A model generated the notes under the pieces. The model was given only the letters and a program-made list of their open reading frames with translations, was not told the DNA's origin and did not search any database. From the NCBI RefSeq assembly GCF_004799645.1, contig NZ_CP031306.1, positions 186,001-250,000 on the forward strand: a stretch of 64,000 nt of DNA, read 5' to 3'. The DNA is from Natronorubrum bangense (GTDB taxonomy: Archaea > Halobacteriota > Halobacteria > Halobacteriales > Natrialbaceae). Shown piece after piece: positions 1-8,167 of this stretch (position 1 is the stretch's first letter; each line of letters begins with the position of its first letter). The translations under genes and the position numbers were made by a program.

Positions 1-547
1 AGACGTTGTGTGCCGCCGGATCGCTGCGCGAGAACTCGTTGTAGACGAGCGTCGCACCCTCTCGAACAGCAACCGAGAGTGGGTTGTCGACCCAGCGTTC
101 ACGAACGATCTCCGTCCGTTTGCTCACGCCACTGACGAACCGGTCGTCTTCTTTGTATCGCTCCCCGCCGGCGTGGTCACCGACGAGCGCGGCCGTGTCA
201 ACGGCCTCGTCGCCGTTGAGCCAGACGACTGGGCGGCCACGCTCGGCAGCCGCCGACAGCGCAAGTGCGGTCTTTCCACAGCCCGTCGGCCCGATCAGAT
301 GAACCGGCTGCTCCGCTTTGAGCCAGCCGTTGATCCGTTCGCGCAACGCGGTGACGGCATCCGTCTCGACGAACGGTTCGGGGGTGATAGCTGCTGGATC
401 GGTGAGGGGACTGTCGCCGTTTTTCTTGCCCGCGTTCGACGCTTTTCGGGCGAGTTCCTTCTTGGCACGCCGTCCTTCTTTCTGTGAGCGGTCGCTCCTG
501 ATCTTCCGGCCACGGACCTTTCGCTTGCGCGAAGCATCGTCGGCCAT
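1..547 (-). CDS. gvpN: Gas vesicle protein GvpN, AAA+ ATPase (C-terminus cut by window edge)
   Basis: Leftward ORF, translated by hand from the ATG whose complement is at 545-547; it runs off the window at base 1, leaving about 182 residues. A basic, low-complexity N-terminus (about residues 5-45) is followed by a helical segment and a Walker A motif, GPTGCGKT, at about 86-93, then WLNGDEA and a conserved ...VYNEFSR segment near the cut. GvpN is a MoxR-like AAA+ ATPase needed for full-size gas vesicles; it is thought to act on assembling vesicle shells in the cytoplasm. It starts 6 bases after the gvpA stop, so the two are surely co-transcribed; gvpO would be expected further left, outside the window. 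Confidence 0.93.
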   Translation of the reverse strand, partial: MADDASRKRKVRGRKIRSDRSQKEGRRAKKELARKASNAGKKNGDSPLTDPAAITPEPFVETDAVTALRERINGWLKAEQPVHLIGPTGCGKTALALSAAAERGRPVVWLNGDEAVDTAALVGDHAGGERYKEDDRFVSGVSKRTEIVRERWVDNPLSVAVREGATLVYNEFSRSDPAAHNV

Positions 548-553
548 GACGAG

Positions 554-841
554 TTATTCGGTGGCGGACTTTGGTGACGATTCTGGACGTTGTTCGACCT
601 CGAGTTCCTCGAGTTCTTCGAGGTCGCCCTCTGCCGTCGCTTGCTCAATTTTTGCAATCTCCTCCGCGTAGTGCAGGAAGGTGTCGACGGAGGCGACGAC
701 GACGCGGGCCTCGATGGTCAGCAACTCGATCCCGACGACCGAGACGCGAGCCCAGACGTCGATGACGACGCCTTTGTCGAGGATGCGATCCAGTACCTCC
801 GCGAGACTCGAGGAGTCGGGTCTTCGTTGTGGTTGTGCCAT
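554..841 (-). CDS. gvpA: Gas vesicle major structural protein GvpA
   Basis: 95-residue protein beginning [19 protein letters not shown]. GvpA is the small hydrophobic protein that polymerises into the ribs of the gas vesicle wall. The core (about residues 10-75) shows the expected [18 protein letters not shown] strand-turn-strand segment and the [17 protein letters not shown] helix, both nearly invariant in haloarchaea. The start was chosen at 841 because the open frame upstream (to 895) does not resemble the family. The N-terminus (QPQRRP) and an acidic, Glu-rich C-terminal tail of about 20 residues make it longer than the classical 76-residue form. It is transcribed away from gvpF and is followed after 6 bases by gvpN. 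Confidence 0.95.
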   Translation of the reverse strand: MAQPQRRPDSSSLAEVLDRILDKGVVIDVWARVSVVGIELLTIEARVVVASVDTFLHYAEEIAKIEQATAEGDLEELEELEVEQRPESSPKSATE

Positions 842-1176
842 ACTCACCGCGAAGTACATCCGGGATTCGTAACACGGCTTGCGCTGCGACTGCAAGCCGG
901 TCTGTCATAATCGGCCGGTGCACCGAAGGCTGCGACTGCAAGCACCACGGTAACCCGTCGCGGTGGTGTACTTTCGGGCGAGTTCCTCGACCACCCGCGG
1001 GTGAGAGCCCTCGAGTCGCGAGTCGGCTGTGTCACCTCGGGTGGTCGATAATCAGTTCCCATGATCTCTGCCCGAACGAGTCCACTCGAAGCCGACGGCG
1101 AACCGAGCCCGCGTCTGCGGGCACGAGCAGCGTCAGCTCACGACCGAACGCAACACACTGGCCGGGTGAGCGCTCG
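842..1176. promoter_or_regulatory. Divergent intergenic region between gvpA and gvpF
   Basis: 335 bases with no convincing gene; both gas vesicle transcripts must start here. It contains two copies of the 15-base direct repeat GCTGCGACTGCAAGC (883-897 and 929-943). The first copy lies inside a hairpin with arms GGCTTGC (876-882) and GCAAGCC (892-898). In other haloarchaea this position holds the gvpA promoter, its GvpE-responsive element and the gvpD-gvpE genes; no gvpD or gvpE coding sequence fits here. I could not assign TATA boxes with confidence. Confidence 0.6.
883..943. repeat. 15-bp direct repeat upstream of gvpA
   Basis: The sequence GCTGCGACTGCAAGC occurs at 883-897 and again at 929-943, 46 bases apart start to start, about 42 to 102 bases upstream of the gvpA start codon. 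Perfect identity over 15 bases in a short intergenic region makes a regulatory or duplication origin plausible. Confidence 0.7.
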
Positions 1177-1800
1177 ATGACGAACCGATACGTCTACGGC
1201 GTCATGGCCGACGACCCTGTCGAGTTCGAAACCGATGCTGTCGGTGGTGCAGATCACGTCTACACGGTCTCACACCGACGTCTCAGTGCCGTCGTCTCCA
1301 ACATCGACACCACAGCTCCCGAAGAGACCGACGAAGATGCCCAACGTCACGACGACGTTCTCCGGGAGGTCATGGATCGTGACGGCGGTCGGACGATCGT
1401 CCCAATGCAGTTCGGGATGGCCTTCGAGAGCGACCGAGCGCTGAAAAACGTCCTTCGTGGCGCCAGACCGGCGTTTCGGCGCGCGATCAACGATATCGAG
1501 GGGCGGATCGAACTCGGCCTCAAGCTCGTCCGCGAAGAAAACGCCGATGTCGATACGGATGCGATCGAGGAGGCCGTCGAAGACGAACTCGAGCCCATCG
1601 CTGCCCAGTCGGTTCCAAACGACCTGTTCAGTGATCGGCTCGTGTTCAACCGCTCCTATCTCGTCGAGCGCGACGACCGAGAGCGATTCGACGAGGCAGT
1701 CGCCCGATTCGAGGACGAGCACGACGACCTCATCGTTCGGTACACGGGGCCGTTTGCACCGTACAGCTTCGTCGACGTCAAAATCGGAGCCCAGCGCTAA
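1177..1800 (+). CDS. gvpF: Gas vesicle protein GvpF
   Basis: 207 residues starting MTNRYVYGVMADD. GvpF and GvpL share a family of accessory proteins; GvpF contacts GvpA and is a minor vesicle or assembly component. Family features visible are the N-terminal YVYGV strand, the TIVPMQFGMAFE segment around residue 70 (a hallmark close to the putative GvpA-binding site), a long charged helical middle, and the C-terminal YTGPFAPYSFV motif. The ATG at 1177 fits the family start and is preceded by a GGTGAG purine-rich stretch; the open frame extends upstream without family similarity. First gene of the rightward gvpF-M operon; gvpG follows 2 bases after the stop. Confidence 0.93.
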   Translation: MTNRYVYGVMADDPVEFETDAVGGADHVYTVSHRRLSAVVSNIDTTAPEETDEDAQRHDDVLREVMDRDGGRTIVPMQFGMAFESDRALKNVLRGARPAFRRAINDIEGRIELGLKLVREENADVDTDAIEEAVEDELEPIAAQSVPNDLFSDRLVFNRSYLVERDDRERFDEAVARFEDEHDDLIVRYTGPFAPYSFVDVKIGAQR

Positions 1801-1802
1801 CC

Positions 1803-2057
1803 ATGTTCATCCTCGACGATCTCCTCTTTCGGCCGTTCGTCGGCATCGTGGACACACTCCACACGATGGCACTCAGCGAGATGTACGACATCGACGCGCT
1901 CGAGGACGAACTCAAGGAAAATCAGTTGCTGTACGAACTGGGCGAACGGTCCGAGACGGAGTACCAGCGCCGGAAAGACGAACTCGAGGCCGAACTCGAG
2001 ATCGCTCGTGACGTGCACGAACGGCTCACGAGCGGTCGTGTGGAGGTAAAATCGTAA
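1803..2057 (+). CDS. gvpG: Gas vesicle protein GvpG
   Basis: 84 residues beginning MFILDDLLFRPFVGIV, the invariant start of the GvpG family, followed by a charged helical region with the segment YELGERSETEYQRRKDELE that is typical of the family and likely coiled coil. GvpG is a small accessory protein of vesicle assembly found in all haloarchaeal gvp operons. The gene starts 2 bases after gvpF and its stop overlaps the first base of the gvpH start, so translation is probably coupled. Confidence 0.93.
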   Translation: MFILDDLLFRPFVGIVDTLHTMALSEMYDIDALEDELKENQLLYELGERSETEYQRRKDELEAELEIARDVHERLTSGRVEVKS

Positions 2058-2626
2058 TGTCACGAGACGATCCCGAACGAGACGAAACCCCGGATGAGTC
2101 GGACGACGAGCGCCACTGGCTCTCGAATCTGCTCACGGCGTTGCAGTGGCTCGACGACTCGACGTCGGGACGACGACACAGCGACCGAACGAGATTCGAT
2201 TACGACGTTTCGATTCGAACAGGGGTATCGTCCGACGACGGCCCACGGTTCGAACGACGACCGTTCTCCCGCGAGGAGTCCGACCGAGGGCAGGAGCCAG
2301 AGCACAGTCGACCACGAACGCGACGCGACCGCTCGGATGCACCCTCGTCGACACCCTCGAGCGATCATCACTTGACGACGCGAGAGTTCGAGGACGAACT
2401 GCTCGTGATCGCCGACGTGGCCGGTGCTGATCCGGACGACGTCACCGTCGGCTTTGGCGACGACGCGACGCTCGTCGTCGCCGTCTCGGATCGGGAACTC
2501 GGCCGTCTCGAGGTCCCCTGGCGCGATTGGACGGCCGACGCGGTGATCACGAACGGCGTGCTCACCGTCCGGGTCAGGCCGGAACCGACGGAGGCTGGAA
2601 TCGACGAGCAGGAGGGTGACGAATGA
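2057..2626 (+). CDS. gvpH: Gas vesicle protein GvpH, Hsp20-like
   Basis: 189 residues. The first about 110 are acidic and low in complexity (Asp, Glu, Arg, Ser rich) with a short WLSNLLTALQWLDD helix near residue 21; the last about 75 form a small heat-shock (alpha-crystallin) type beta-sandwich, recognisable from ELLVIADVAGADPDDV and NGVLTVRVR. GvpH is known to interact with GvpI and affects vesicle stability. It overlaps gvpG by one base and the next gene by four bases (ATGA), consistent with one operon. Confidence 0.88.
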   Translation: MSRDDPERDETPDESDDERHWLSNLLTALQWLDDSTSGRRHSDRTRFDYDVSIRTGVSSDDGPRFERRPFSREESDRGQEPEHSRPRTRRDRSDAPSSTPSSDHHLTTREFEDELLVIADVAGADPDDVTVGFGDDATLVVAVSDRELGRLEVPWRDWTADAVITNGVLTVRVRPEPTEAGIDEQEGDE

Positions 2627-3534
2627 GCCCCGACAACACAGATGAGGGTTTCGAAGCACTGCTCGAGGACGCCACGGAGAGCCTCCAGCGGCTCGAATCG
2701 ACGCTCGGCGACGCGGAGGCGCTCGACGCACTCGACGACGAGATCATCGAGACGGCGATCGGCGACGTCGACACCCTCGCGCGGGTGGCAACCGAAGTCG
2801 GGGACCTGCTCGAGGCGATAGATCTGCGCGAGTTGCCGGAGGCGGTCGACGGAGACAAACTCCTCGAGGCGATCGAACTGGGCGAGATCCCCGACGTGCT
2901 GGCAAACGAGGACAAGGGCGTCAGCGAACTCGTCGACTTCGCGGCACTGGTCGATGCGATCGACCTGCTGAACGCCTGGAACGCCGCGGATCTGGCCGCC
3001 ATCTGGGAGGAGAAACGCGAACTTGACGGCGCGGTCGACGACCTCGAGGACGGCGACGACGCCGGAGTGGTCGAGAAGGCGGTGTCGGGCATCGCCGACG
3101 ATGATGGCGGGCAGCTCCTCGGCGATGACGAGGACGACCTCATTGAGACGGACATGGATTCGATGACCGCGGCAAAGGAGGCACTCGGCGACATCGACGT
3201 CGAGGAGGATCCGGAGGCCTACCAGGTCGCCATCCAGCAGCAGGCGATGAAGGGGATCGACTCCTTCCGCTGGGCGCTGCTCGAGACCCACGAGAAGTTC
3301 GAACAACTCTACGAAAAAAACCGCGAGCAGATGCGCCAGCAGGATACCAGCACGAACTCGCGGAACCCGACCGCGGCGTCGACGATCCCGACCGATCGCC
3401 GCGACCTCGGCGGTGGGGCACGCTATGCGACCGTCCCACGAGACGTCAAACTCTCGACGGCACCCAGCCGAACGCGGATTTACGGCCGCCGGTTCGAGAT
3501 CGAACGGGAAAAACGGAGATCCACCAATGACTGA
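2623..3534 (+). CDS. Acidic gas vesicle cluster protein at the gvpI position
   Basis: 303 residues starting MSPDNTDEGFEALLED. Residues 1-230 are very acidic and helical with loosely repeated Leu/Ile-Asp-Leu units (for example LLEAIDLRELPEAVDG, LLEAIELGEIPDVL, LVDAIDLLNAWN), followed by an AIQQQAMKGIDSFRWALLE helix. The last about 65 residues switch to a basic, disordered character with YATVPRDVKLS and RIYGRRFE. Its place between gvpH and gvpJ is that of gvpI, and I suspect the basic tail is the gvpI-related part, but the long acidic N-terminus does not match the small basic GvpI I know. Four-base overlap with gvpH indicates the same transcript. Function not assigned beyond the cluster. Confidence 0.7.
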   Translation: MSPDNTDEGFEALLEDATESLQRLESTLGDAEALDALDDEIIETAIGDVDTLARVATEVGDLLEAIDLRELPEAVDGDKLLEAIELGEIPDVLANEDKGVSELVDFAALVDAIDLLNAWNAADLAAIWEEKRELDGAVDDLEDGDDAGVVEKAVSGIADDDGGQLLGDDEDDLIETDMDSMTAAKEALGDIDVEEDPEAYQVAIQQQAMKGIDSFRWALLETHEKFEQLYEKNREQMRQQDTSTNSRNPTAASTIPTDRRDLGGGARYATVPRDVKLSTAPSRTRIYGRRFEIEREKRRSTND

Positions 3535-3634
3535 CCCACTCATACCGTCCCGGAGACGACACAAGACGACGAGTACCGCCCTCGAACCCACGACCCCAGC
3601 GGCTCGATTCCGAGGTGAGCGGCGTGGTCAATGA
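3527..3634 (+). CDS. Possible 35-residue basic peptide between gvpI-position gene and gvpJ
   Basis: Small frame starting at the ATG inside the previous gene's terminal ATGACTGA and ending in TGA at 3632-3634, past the gvpJ start. The peptide begins MTDPLIPSRRRHKTTS and is Arg-rich. A GGAGAT run lies 7 bases before its ATG. It may be a translation-coupling leader that carries ribosomes to gvpJ rather than a functional protein. No family recognised. Confidence 0.25.
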   Translation: MTDPLIPSRRRHKTTSTALEPTTPAARFRGERRGQ

Positions 3635-4157
3635 TTTCCAGCCGAGTCGACAGAAAACCGACCTCGCGGAGGTCGTCGAGATGCTGCTGGACAAGGGAAT
3701 CGTCATCAACGCCGATATCGCCGTCTCGATCGGCGACACGCAGCTGTTGGGCGTCCAGGTCCGGGCTGCTATCGCCTCCTTCGAGACGGCGGCGAAGTAC
3801 GGCCTCGAGTTCCCCGAAGGAACCGACATGCGTCGGGTCGCCGCAGCGGTCGGCGAGCCCGAACTCGCCGAGATGGACCGGCCGAAACCGCCGATCGATC
3901 CGACGCGTGGCGTTAATGTCACCCCCGACGAACGGTACGCAGACGAGACGCGGACCGCGGATTCGGACGAGAGTTCGGGGAGCGACTCGAGTGACGATGA
4001 TGACAGCGACGAGCGCGACGAACAGCCCGATCGCGGAAGCGAGCATATCGGTGCGCGGCCGGATCCGGACCAGCCGACAAGCGGCGGGTTCGATCTGCTC
4101 AGTGACGAGGGTGAGGACGACGAACCGACGACACACACGGAGGGTGAGAACGAATGA
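3624..4157 (+). CDS. gvpJ: Gas vesicle minor structural protein GvpJ
   Basis: About 177 residues. The GvpA-like core occupies residues 10-65 with [20 protein letters not shown] and [24 protein letters not shown], close to the classical GvpJ. The rest is a long, very acidic tail rich in Asp, Ser and Glu. I chose the GTG at 3624 rather than the GTG at 3615: GAGGTGAG at 3612-3619 is a good ribosome site five bases before 3624, and this start gives the expected ten or so residues before the conserved LAEV. GvpJ belongs to the GvpA/J/M family and is thought to sit at the tips or in the early vesicle. Its stop overlaps gvpK by four bases. Confidence 0.9.
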   Translation: MVNDFQPSRQKTDLAEVVEMLLDKGIVINADIAVSIGDTQLLGVQVRAAIASFETAAKYGLEFPEGTDMRRVAAAVGEPELAEMDRPKPPIDPTRGVNVTPDERYADETRTADSDESSGSDSSDDDDSDERDEQPDRGSEHIGARPDPDQPTSGGFDLLSDEGEDDEPTTHTEGENE

Positions 4158-4498
4158 CTCAGATCGACGTCGGCGACGGTGCGGACGCACGGCAAGGTCT
4201 GGTGAGTCTCGTCGTCACTGTCATCGAAATCCTGATCGATGCCTTAGAGCGCGAAGCGGTCCGTCGCATGGAGTCGGGAACGCTCTCGGACGACGAGATC
4301 GAGCGCCTTGGGAGCCAGCTTGCGACGATCGAAGCCGAGATCGAACAGCTCAAACGCGACGAGGAGATCGAAGACAGCGTCGAGGACCTCCGCGACGATC
4401 TGAACGGACTGGTCAACGACGCGATCGAACAGCTCCACGACGAGCCGGAGCTCACTCCCGCACCTGGCTACTCCGTGTTCGGAGGTGACGATCAGTGA
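4154..4498 (+). CDS. gvpK: Gas vesicle protein GvpK
   Basis: 114 residues starting [20 protein letters not shown]. The family pattern [29 protein letters not shown] is followed by a Glu-rich predicted coiled coil and the [10 protein letters not shown] helix. GvpK is a minor assembly protein conserved in all gvp operons. It overlaps gvpJ (ATGA) and the gvpL start codon lies within its final codons, so it is translated as part of the operon. Confidence 0.92.
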   Translation: MTQIDVGDGADARQGLVSLVVTVIEILIDALEREAVRRMESGTLSDDEIERLGSQLATIEAEIEQLKRDEEIEDSVEDLRDDLNGLVNDAIEQLHDEPELTPAPGYSVFGGDDQ

Positions 4499-5400
4499 CC
4501 GCCGACCAGTCGGACCGAACGGCGGACGTTGAGACAGCTGTTGATGACGAACTGCTCCCCGAGATCGACGAAGGACGATATTTATACTGTATCGTCCGCG
4601 CCAATGAAGGCGACTCACTTGAGACGACTGGCGTCGACGGCGAACCTGTCTCGGTCGTCACCGAGGACGGCATCGGCGCGGTCGTCCACGCTTGTGACGG
4701 CATCTACGACTCGGCGGATCTCACTCAGGTTCGACGCTGGCTCGTCCGCCACCAGACGGTCGTCGACGAGGCTGGTGAGGCCTTCGGGACGCCGATTCCG
4801 TTCCAGTTCGATACGATCCTTCGCGGGGACGACGACGGCGTCCGCGAGTGGCTCCGCGAGGAGGCAGCCACCCTCGAGCAGGCACTGTCAGCGCTGGCAG
4901 GCCACTGGGAGTACCGTGTCGAGGTCGTTGAAACCGATCCGATCAGTGACGATGCATTGTGCGACCACGACGCCCGGCTCCGGGAACTCGCGTCGAAGAT
5001 CGATGACGCCGAAGAAGGGACGGCGTACCTGCTCGAGAAGCAGTTCGACCAGCGACTCACCGAACTGCGGGCGGCCCGTCGCGAGTCGGTGACGACCGAT
5101 CTCAAGCGACGACTCGACGAGCACGCACGGGAGGTCCACACGCTCGAGCGCTCGCCAACGGCATCGCTGGCAGACGACGTGAGTAAGAGCGCTGGCGGCG
5201 ACGGAAGCGACGGTGAGACGTGCTGTCGACTCACGCTGCTTGCTCACGAAGACGATGAAGGAGCGATCGGCTCGATCTTAGATGACGTCGCAGCAAACGA
5301 CGGGCTCGAAGTCAGGTTCACCGGACCGTGGCCACCGTACACGTTCGCGCCGGAACTGGGCGACAACGACGAGCCGACAGAAACCCACACTCACGCATGA
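4495..5400 (+). CDS. gvpL: Gas vesicle protein GvpL
   Basis: 301 residues of the GvpL/GvpF family, longer than GvpF. Markers are YLYCIVR near residue 30, [11 protein letters not shown] near 100, a charged coiled-coil middle and the C-terminal [14 protein letters not shown]. The GTG start at 4495 overlaps the gvpK stop (GTGA) and is preceded by GGAGGTGA, an unusually good ribosome binding site. GvpL is known to bind several other accessory Gvp proteins and has been proposed as an assembly platform. The stop overlaps the gvpM ATG. Confidence 0.93.
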   Translation: MTADQSDRTADVETAVDDELLPEIDEGRYLYCIVRANEGDSLETTGVDGEPVSVVTEDGIGAVVHACDGIYDSADLTQVRRWLVRHQTVVDEAGEAFGTPIPFQFDTILRGDDDGVREWLREEAATLEQALSALAGHWEYRVEVVETDPISDDALCDHDARLRELASKIDDAEEGTAYLLEKQFDQRLTELRAARRESVTTDLKRRLDEHAREVHTLERSPTASLADDVSKSAGGDGSDGETCCRLTLLAHEDDEGAIGSILDDVAANDGLEVRFTGPWPPYTFAPELGDNDEPTETHTHA

Positions 5401-5699
5401 GACCGCGCAAAGACGAGGAGGCACTCGTCGACGTTCTCGACGTCCTGTTGAGAGACGGCGTCATCCTGCGGGCGGACGTGATCGTCTCGGTCGCAGAGAT
5501 CCCACTCGTCGGAATTAAACTCACGGCAGCCATCGCAGGAATGGAGACGATGAACGAGTACGGCCTCTTCGAGGAGTGGGACGTCGAACGACGTCGGTCA
5601 GCGATCACCCGTCGTCAGCACCGGCGCGATCGAAACACCGATGTGGCCGACGACGATCGACCCACGGTCGGGAGTTCACAACAAGACAGAGACGATTGA
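5397..5699 (+). CDS. gvpM: Gas vesicle minor structural protein GvpM
   Basis: 100 residues of the GvpA/J/M family: VDVLDVLLRDGVILRADVIVSVAEIPLVG forms the conserved hydrophobic core and AAIAGMETMNEYGLFEEWD is the GvpM-specific continuation. A 35-residue polar tail follows. The start overlaps gvpL (ATGA). GvpM is essential for vesicle formation in model haloarchaea, and this is the usual last gene of the rightward operon; the next gene is on the opposite strand. Confidence 0.92.
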   Translation: MRPRKDEEALVDVLDVLLRDGVILRADVIVSVAEIPLVGIKLTAAIAGMETMNEYGLFEEWDVERRRSAITRRQHRRDRNTDVADDDRPTVGSSQQDRDD

Positions 5700-5818
5700 A
5701 TGTCCCCTCCAACTGACGCCACCAATCCCGGATGCCTTCATCTCGAGATGCTGCAGCCCACGATCGACTGGGAACCAGTGTCTCCTCGAGTCCCTGATCG
5801 ACGCAGTGTCGCGACGAC

Positions 5819-6034
5819 TCAGGCGAACTTCGGCCGTTCTGTCGTGAGTTCGACGTCACCGGTGACGGTCTCTTTGTCCCGGTCCTCGTCGTAGACGTAC
5901 TGGCCGGTGCTTCCACAGAGCGTGCACTCGTAGGTTTCGGAGATCTCGTTTATCATCTCCCCATCCTCGAAGTAGACGCGGCTCTGGGTAATCTGCAGGA
6001 ATTGGGGCGTCTCGCAGTTACTGCAGGTGATCAT
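5819..6034 (-). CDS. Small zinc-ribbon protein
   Basis: 71 residues starting MITCSNCETPQFLQI. Two CxxC knuckles are visible, CSNC near residue 4 and CTLC near residue 38, which suggests a single zinc ribbon with a beta-rich middle (SRVYFEDGEMINEISETYEC). The ATG at 6034 places the first knuckle at the N-terminus as in comparable haloarchaeal micro-proteins; the frame is open further upstream but that part looks non-coding. Convergent with the gvpF-M operon. Possible roles are nucleic acid binding or a partner subunit; none can be assigned. Confidence 0.75.
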   Translation of the reverse strand: MITCSNCETPQFLQITQSRVYFEDGEMINEISETYECTLCGSTGQYVYDEDRDKETVTGDVELTTERPKFA

Positions 6035-6399
6035 ACTCGGTCGGTAGCCGTGACCGGTTGTAGTTATCCGGCTTGTAACCGAAAGCAATAGCAGACTATA
6101 CATTTTGTACTCGTGATCCGATCGGGGGCCGACAATCTAGTTACAACGCTGACAGTCCCCGTTCACTGGCGTCGTCTGGAACTCGAGTAAAGAGTTCATA
6201 ACCGCACGACTGAAGCCGGATCCTTTCGCAGAGAAAGACACAGAGTAGTCGCTGTTAAACCGTCCCGGAGATCTCATTCCACCTAGTTATCCGAGTGCTT
6301 CTCGGCTCGAGAATATCAGTTCGAACCCGGAAGTGCAGACTCCTTGTGTGAGTACTGTGACTTCGTTTCACACCCGTGGAGCATTGATCGTGGTCGGTG
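6035..6399. other. Non-coding gap
   Basis: 365 bases between the zinc-ribbon gene and the oxidoreductase. It is less GC-rich than its surroundings. I see no convincing gene, RNA or repeat; it must hold the promoter of the leftward zinc-ribbon gene at its left end. Confidence 0.6.
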
Positions 6400-7416
6400 T
6401 CACTCCATGGGAGACACCTGTACGCTGTCCCCGGTTCGTGCTGCCTCGTAGGCCGCTTCCGTCAGCGCCGTCACTCGAAGCGCGTCTCGGGCCGTCGCCG
6501 GCGGATCGGTGCCCGTTCGGACGCTCTCGAGAAAGGCGTCGGCTCGCGTCTGTTCGGTACGGAAATCGATGTAGGGGTCGTACTCGTTGGCGTCGGCATC
6601 GATCTCGCGGACCTCACGCGGACCCCACTGGCGGCCCTCGAGGTAGACCGCACCGTCGTCGTCCCAGCAGTGGATGTGCTCGCGAACCGAGGGCGCGTCA
6701 CCGTGAAACGAGAACGTCCCGGTCGCCCCGTTCGCAAATCTGACGTCGAGATGTGCTCGTCGGTCGATCTGCGCTGCGTCGTCGTGAAAATCCATACTCG
6801 CTGTGACGGATTCCGGCTCGAGCCCGGTCGTCCAGAGCACGCCATCGAGTACGTGACTACCCGTATCGTAGAGAAAGCCGCCACCGGAGAGCGACGGATT
6901 GAGACGCCAGGTCCCCCTCGAGTCGTCGATCCAATCCTGTGTTATCGACGCCGTCAGCCAGCGTGGCGACCGATCGGTAAAGCGCTCTCTGGCGGTTCGA
7001 AACGCCGTCTGGAGATGGCGCTGGTAGCCGACCATCAGCGTCTGCTGGCTCTGTTCGGCGCGTGCTGTGAGCTCGCGTGCGTGCTCGAGATCGGTCGCGA
7101 GGGGCTTATCACAGTAGATGTGACAGTCGTGTTCGAATGCGCTGTGCACCTGTTCGTAATGGAGGGTGTGGGGCGTCCCGATGAGCACGGCATCGAGGGA
7201 TTCATCCGCCAGCATCGTCGGATACTCGACGTATCGCCCATCAGCCGGGACCTCGAACTCGCTCCCGCATGTCTCGAGTCGATCCGAATCGAGATCACAG
7301 AGGGCCCGAACAGTTGCGTCTGGATGGTGGTGAAACTGTTCGCCAACGGTCGTGCCGATATATCCGAGTCCAACGATACCGATCTGAACTGGATGCTCGA
7401 GACCATCCGCGTGCAT
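6400..7416 (-). CDS. Gfo/Idh/MocA-family NAD(P)-dependent oxidoreductase
   Basis: About 338 residues. The N-terminal Rossmann fold shows GIVGLGYIG with the expected glycine spacing, then the family EKP-like motif in the form YCDKPLATD at about residue 95, where the lysine is catalytic in the family. The C-terminal domain has GGGFLYDTGSHVLDG, the usual substrate-side segment with a conserved histidine. The ATG at 7416 was preferred over a GTG at 7428. These enzymes reduce or oxidise sugars, inositols and related compounds; substrate cannot be read from sequence. The gene stands alone, so context does not help. Confidence 0.85.
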   Translation of the reverse strand: MHADGLEHPVQIGIVGLGYIGTTVGEQFHHHPDATVRALCDLDSDRLETCGSEFEVPADGRYVEYPTMLADESLDAVLIGTPHTLHYEQVHSAFEHDCHIYCDKPLATDLEHARELTARAEQSQQTLMVGYQRHLQTAFRTARERFTDRSPRWLTASITQDWIDDSRGTWRLNPSLSGGGFLYDTGSHVLDGVLWTTGLEPESVTASMDFHDDAAQIDRRAHLDVRFANGATGTFSFHGDAPSVREHIHCWDDDGAVYLEGRQWGPREVREIDADANEYDPYIDFRTEQTRADAFLESVRTGTDPPATARDALRVTALTEAAYEAARTGDSVQVSPME

Positions 7417-8167
7417 GGACCGAGACACAGGCTACAGCCGTATTTTTCTACGGGTGTCGCAAGCAAGCCACCACACTCGAGCATCGTTTGGCAGACGACT
7501 CGTCTCAAAGCGGGCCGCGTAGCTGCCGCTTATCGGTTCGAAGGGGCGTCCAACCGGTTCTCAACCTGATGCTGTAGGCGAGTTATTCGGTGCCTGTCAA
7601 CGGGCCGTCTGGAGCATTGTGAGCCAAGTGCCTGCATAACAATGGGTGACACGCCCATCGATCCGGGTGCGGGGAAGAACAACCCCGCCGGGTACACGCT
7701 CCAACGGACCACGACGCGCTGACCAGCCGATTGCGTGCGTTCGTGCCCGGATCGCTCGGAAGTGGACTCGCCCCCGCTTCGAGTTAGCTCATGTCTCTCA
7801 CGCCAGGGCGGGCTCCCGCCCCCGTCCAGGTTTACGGTCCTGACTCGTCTCGAGTCGCTGACCCTGTCACCGACGAGTCAGGAACCAGCGCAGTCGTCAC
7901 TTCTCGTCGATAGCTCCATCCAGCGATTTAACGAACCGGCCGTTTCCCGTCACTGTCCTCGCGAACGGACCGCGCCACCCGAACGATAGAGAGCGACTCG
8001 AGGCACGGGTAGAATACGGAGACGACTGCTCAGTACGCATCGCTTTCGCTCGCTGTCCAGGCCGCGATCGATGGCTCAGTTCTGACGCGTCGCTCCTGGC
8101 AGTTGTCTGAACGTTGTTTCTAACCGGTTTGTTGTGTATTTACAATGTTGTATGTGCATACCTCGGT
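7417..8167. other. Long non-coding gap
   Basis: About 750 bases without a convincing gene. A 26-codon frame (7642-7722, starting MGDTPIDPGAGKNNPAGYT) has protein-like composition but ends abruptly and could be the remnant of a decayed gene. The right end must carry the promoter of the acyl-CoA dehydrogenase gene; an AT-rich stretch, GTGTATTTACAATG, lies at about 8134-8147. Confidence 0.5.

Noticed and set aside
2368..3591. 407-codon minus frame over gvpH and the gvpI-position gene
   Set aside because: The plus-strand operon is certain here, with overlapping starts and stops; the minus frame shows no family.
6397..7569. 390-codon plus frame over the Gfo/Idh-type gene
   Set aside because: The minus strand has a clear Rossmann fold and catalytic lysine motif; the plus frame has none.
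7642..7722. 26-codon frame MGDTPIDPGAGKNNPAGYT
   Set aside because: Protein-like but very short, with no recognised partner or promoter; kept only as a possible remnant.
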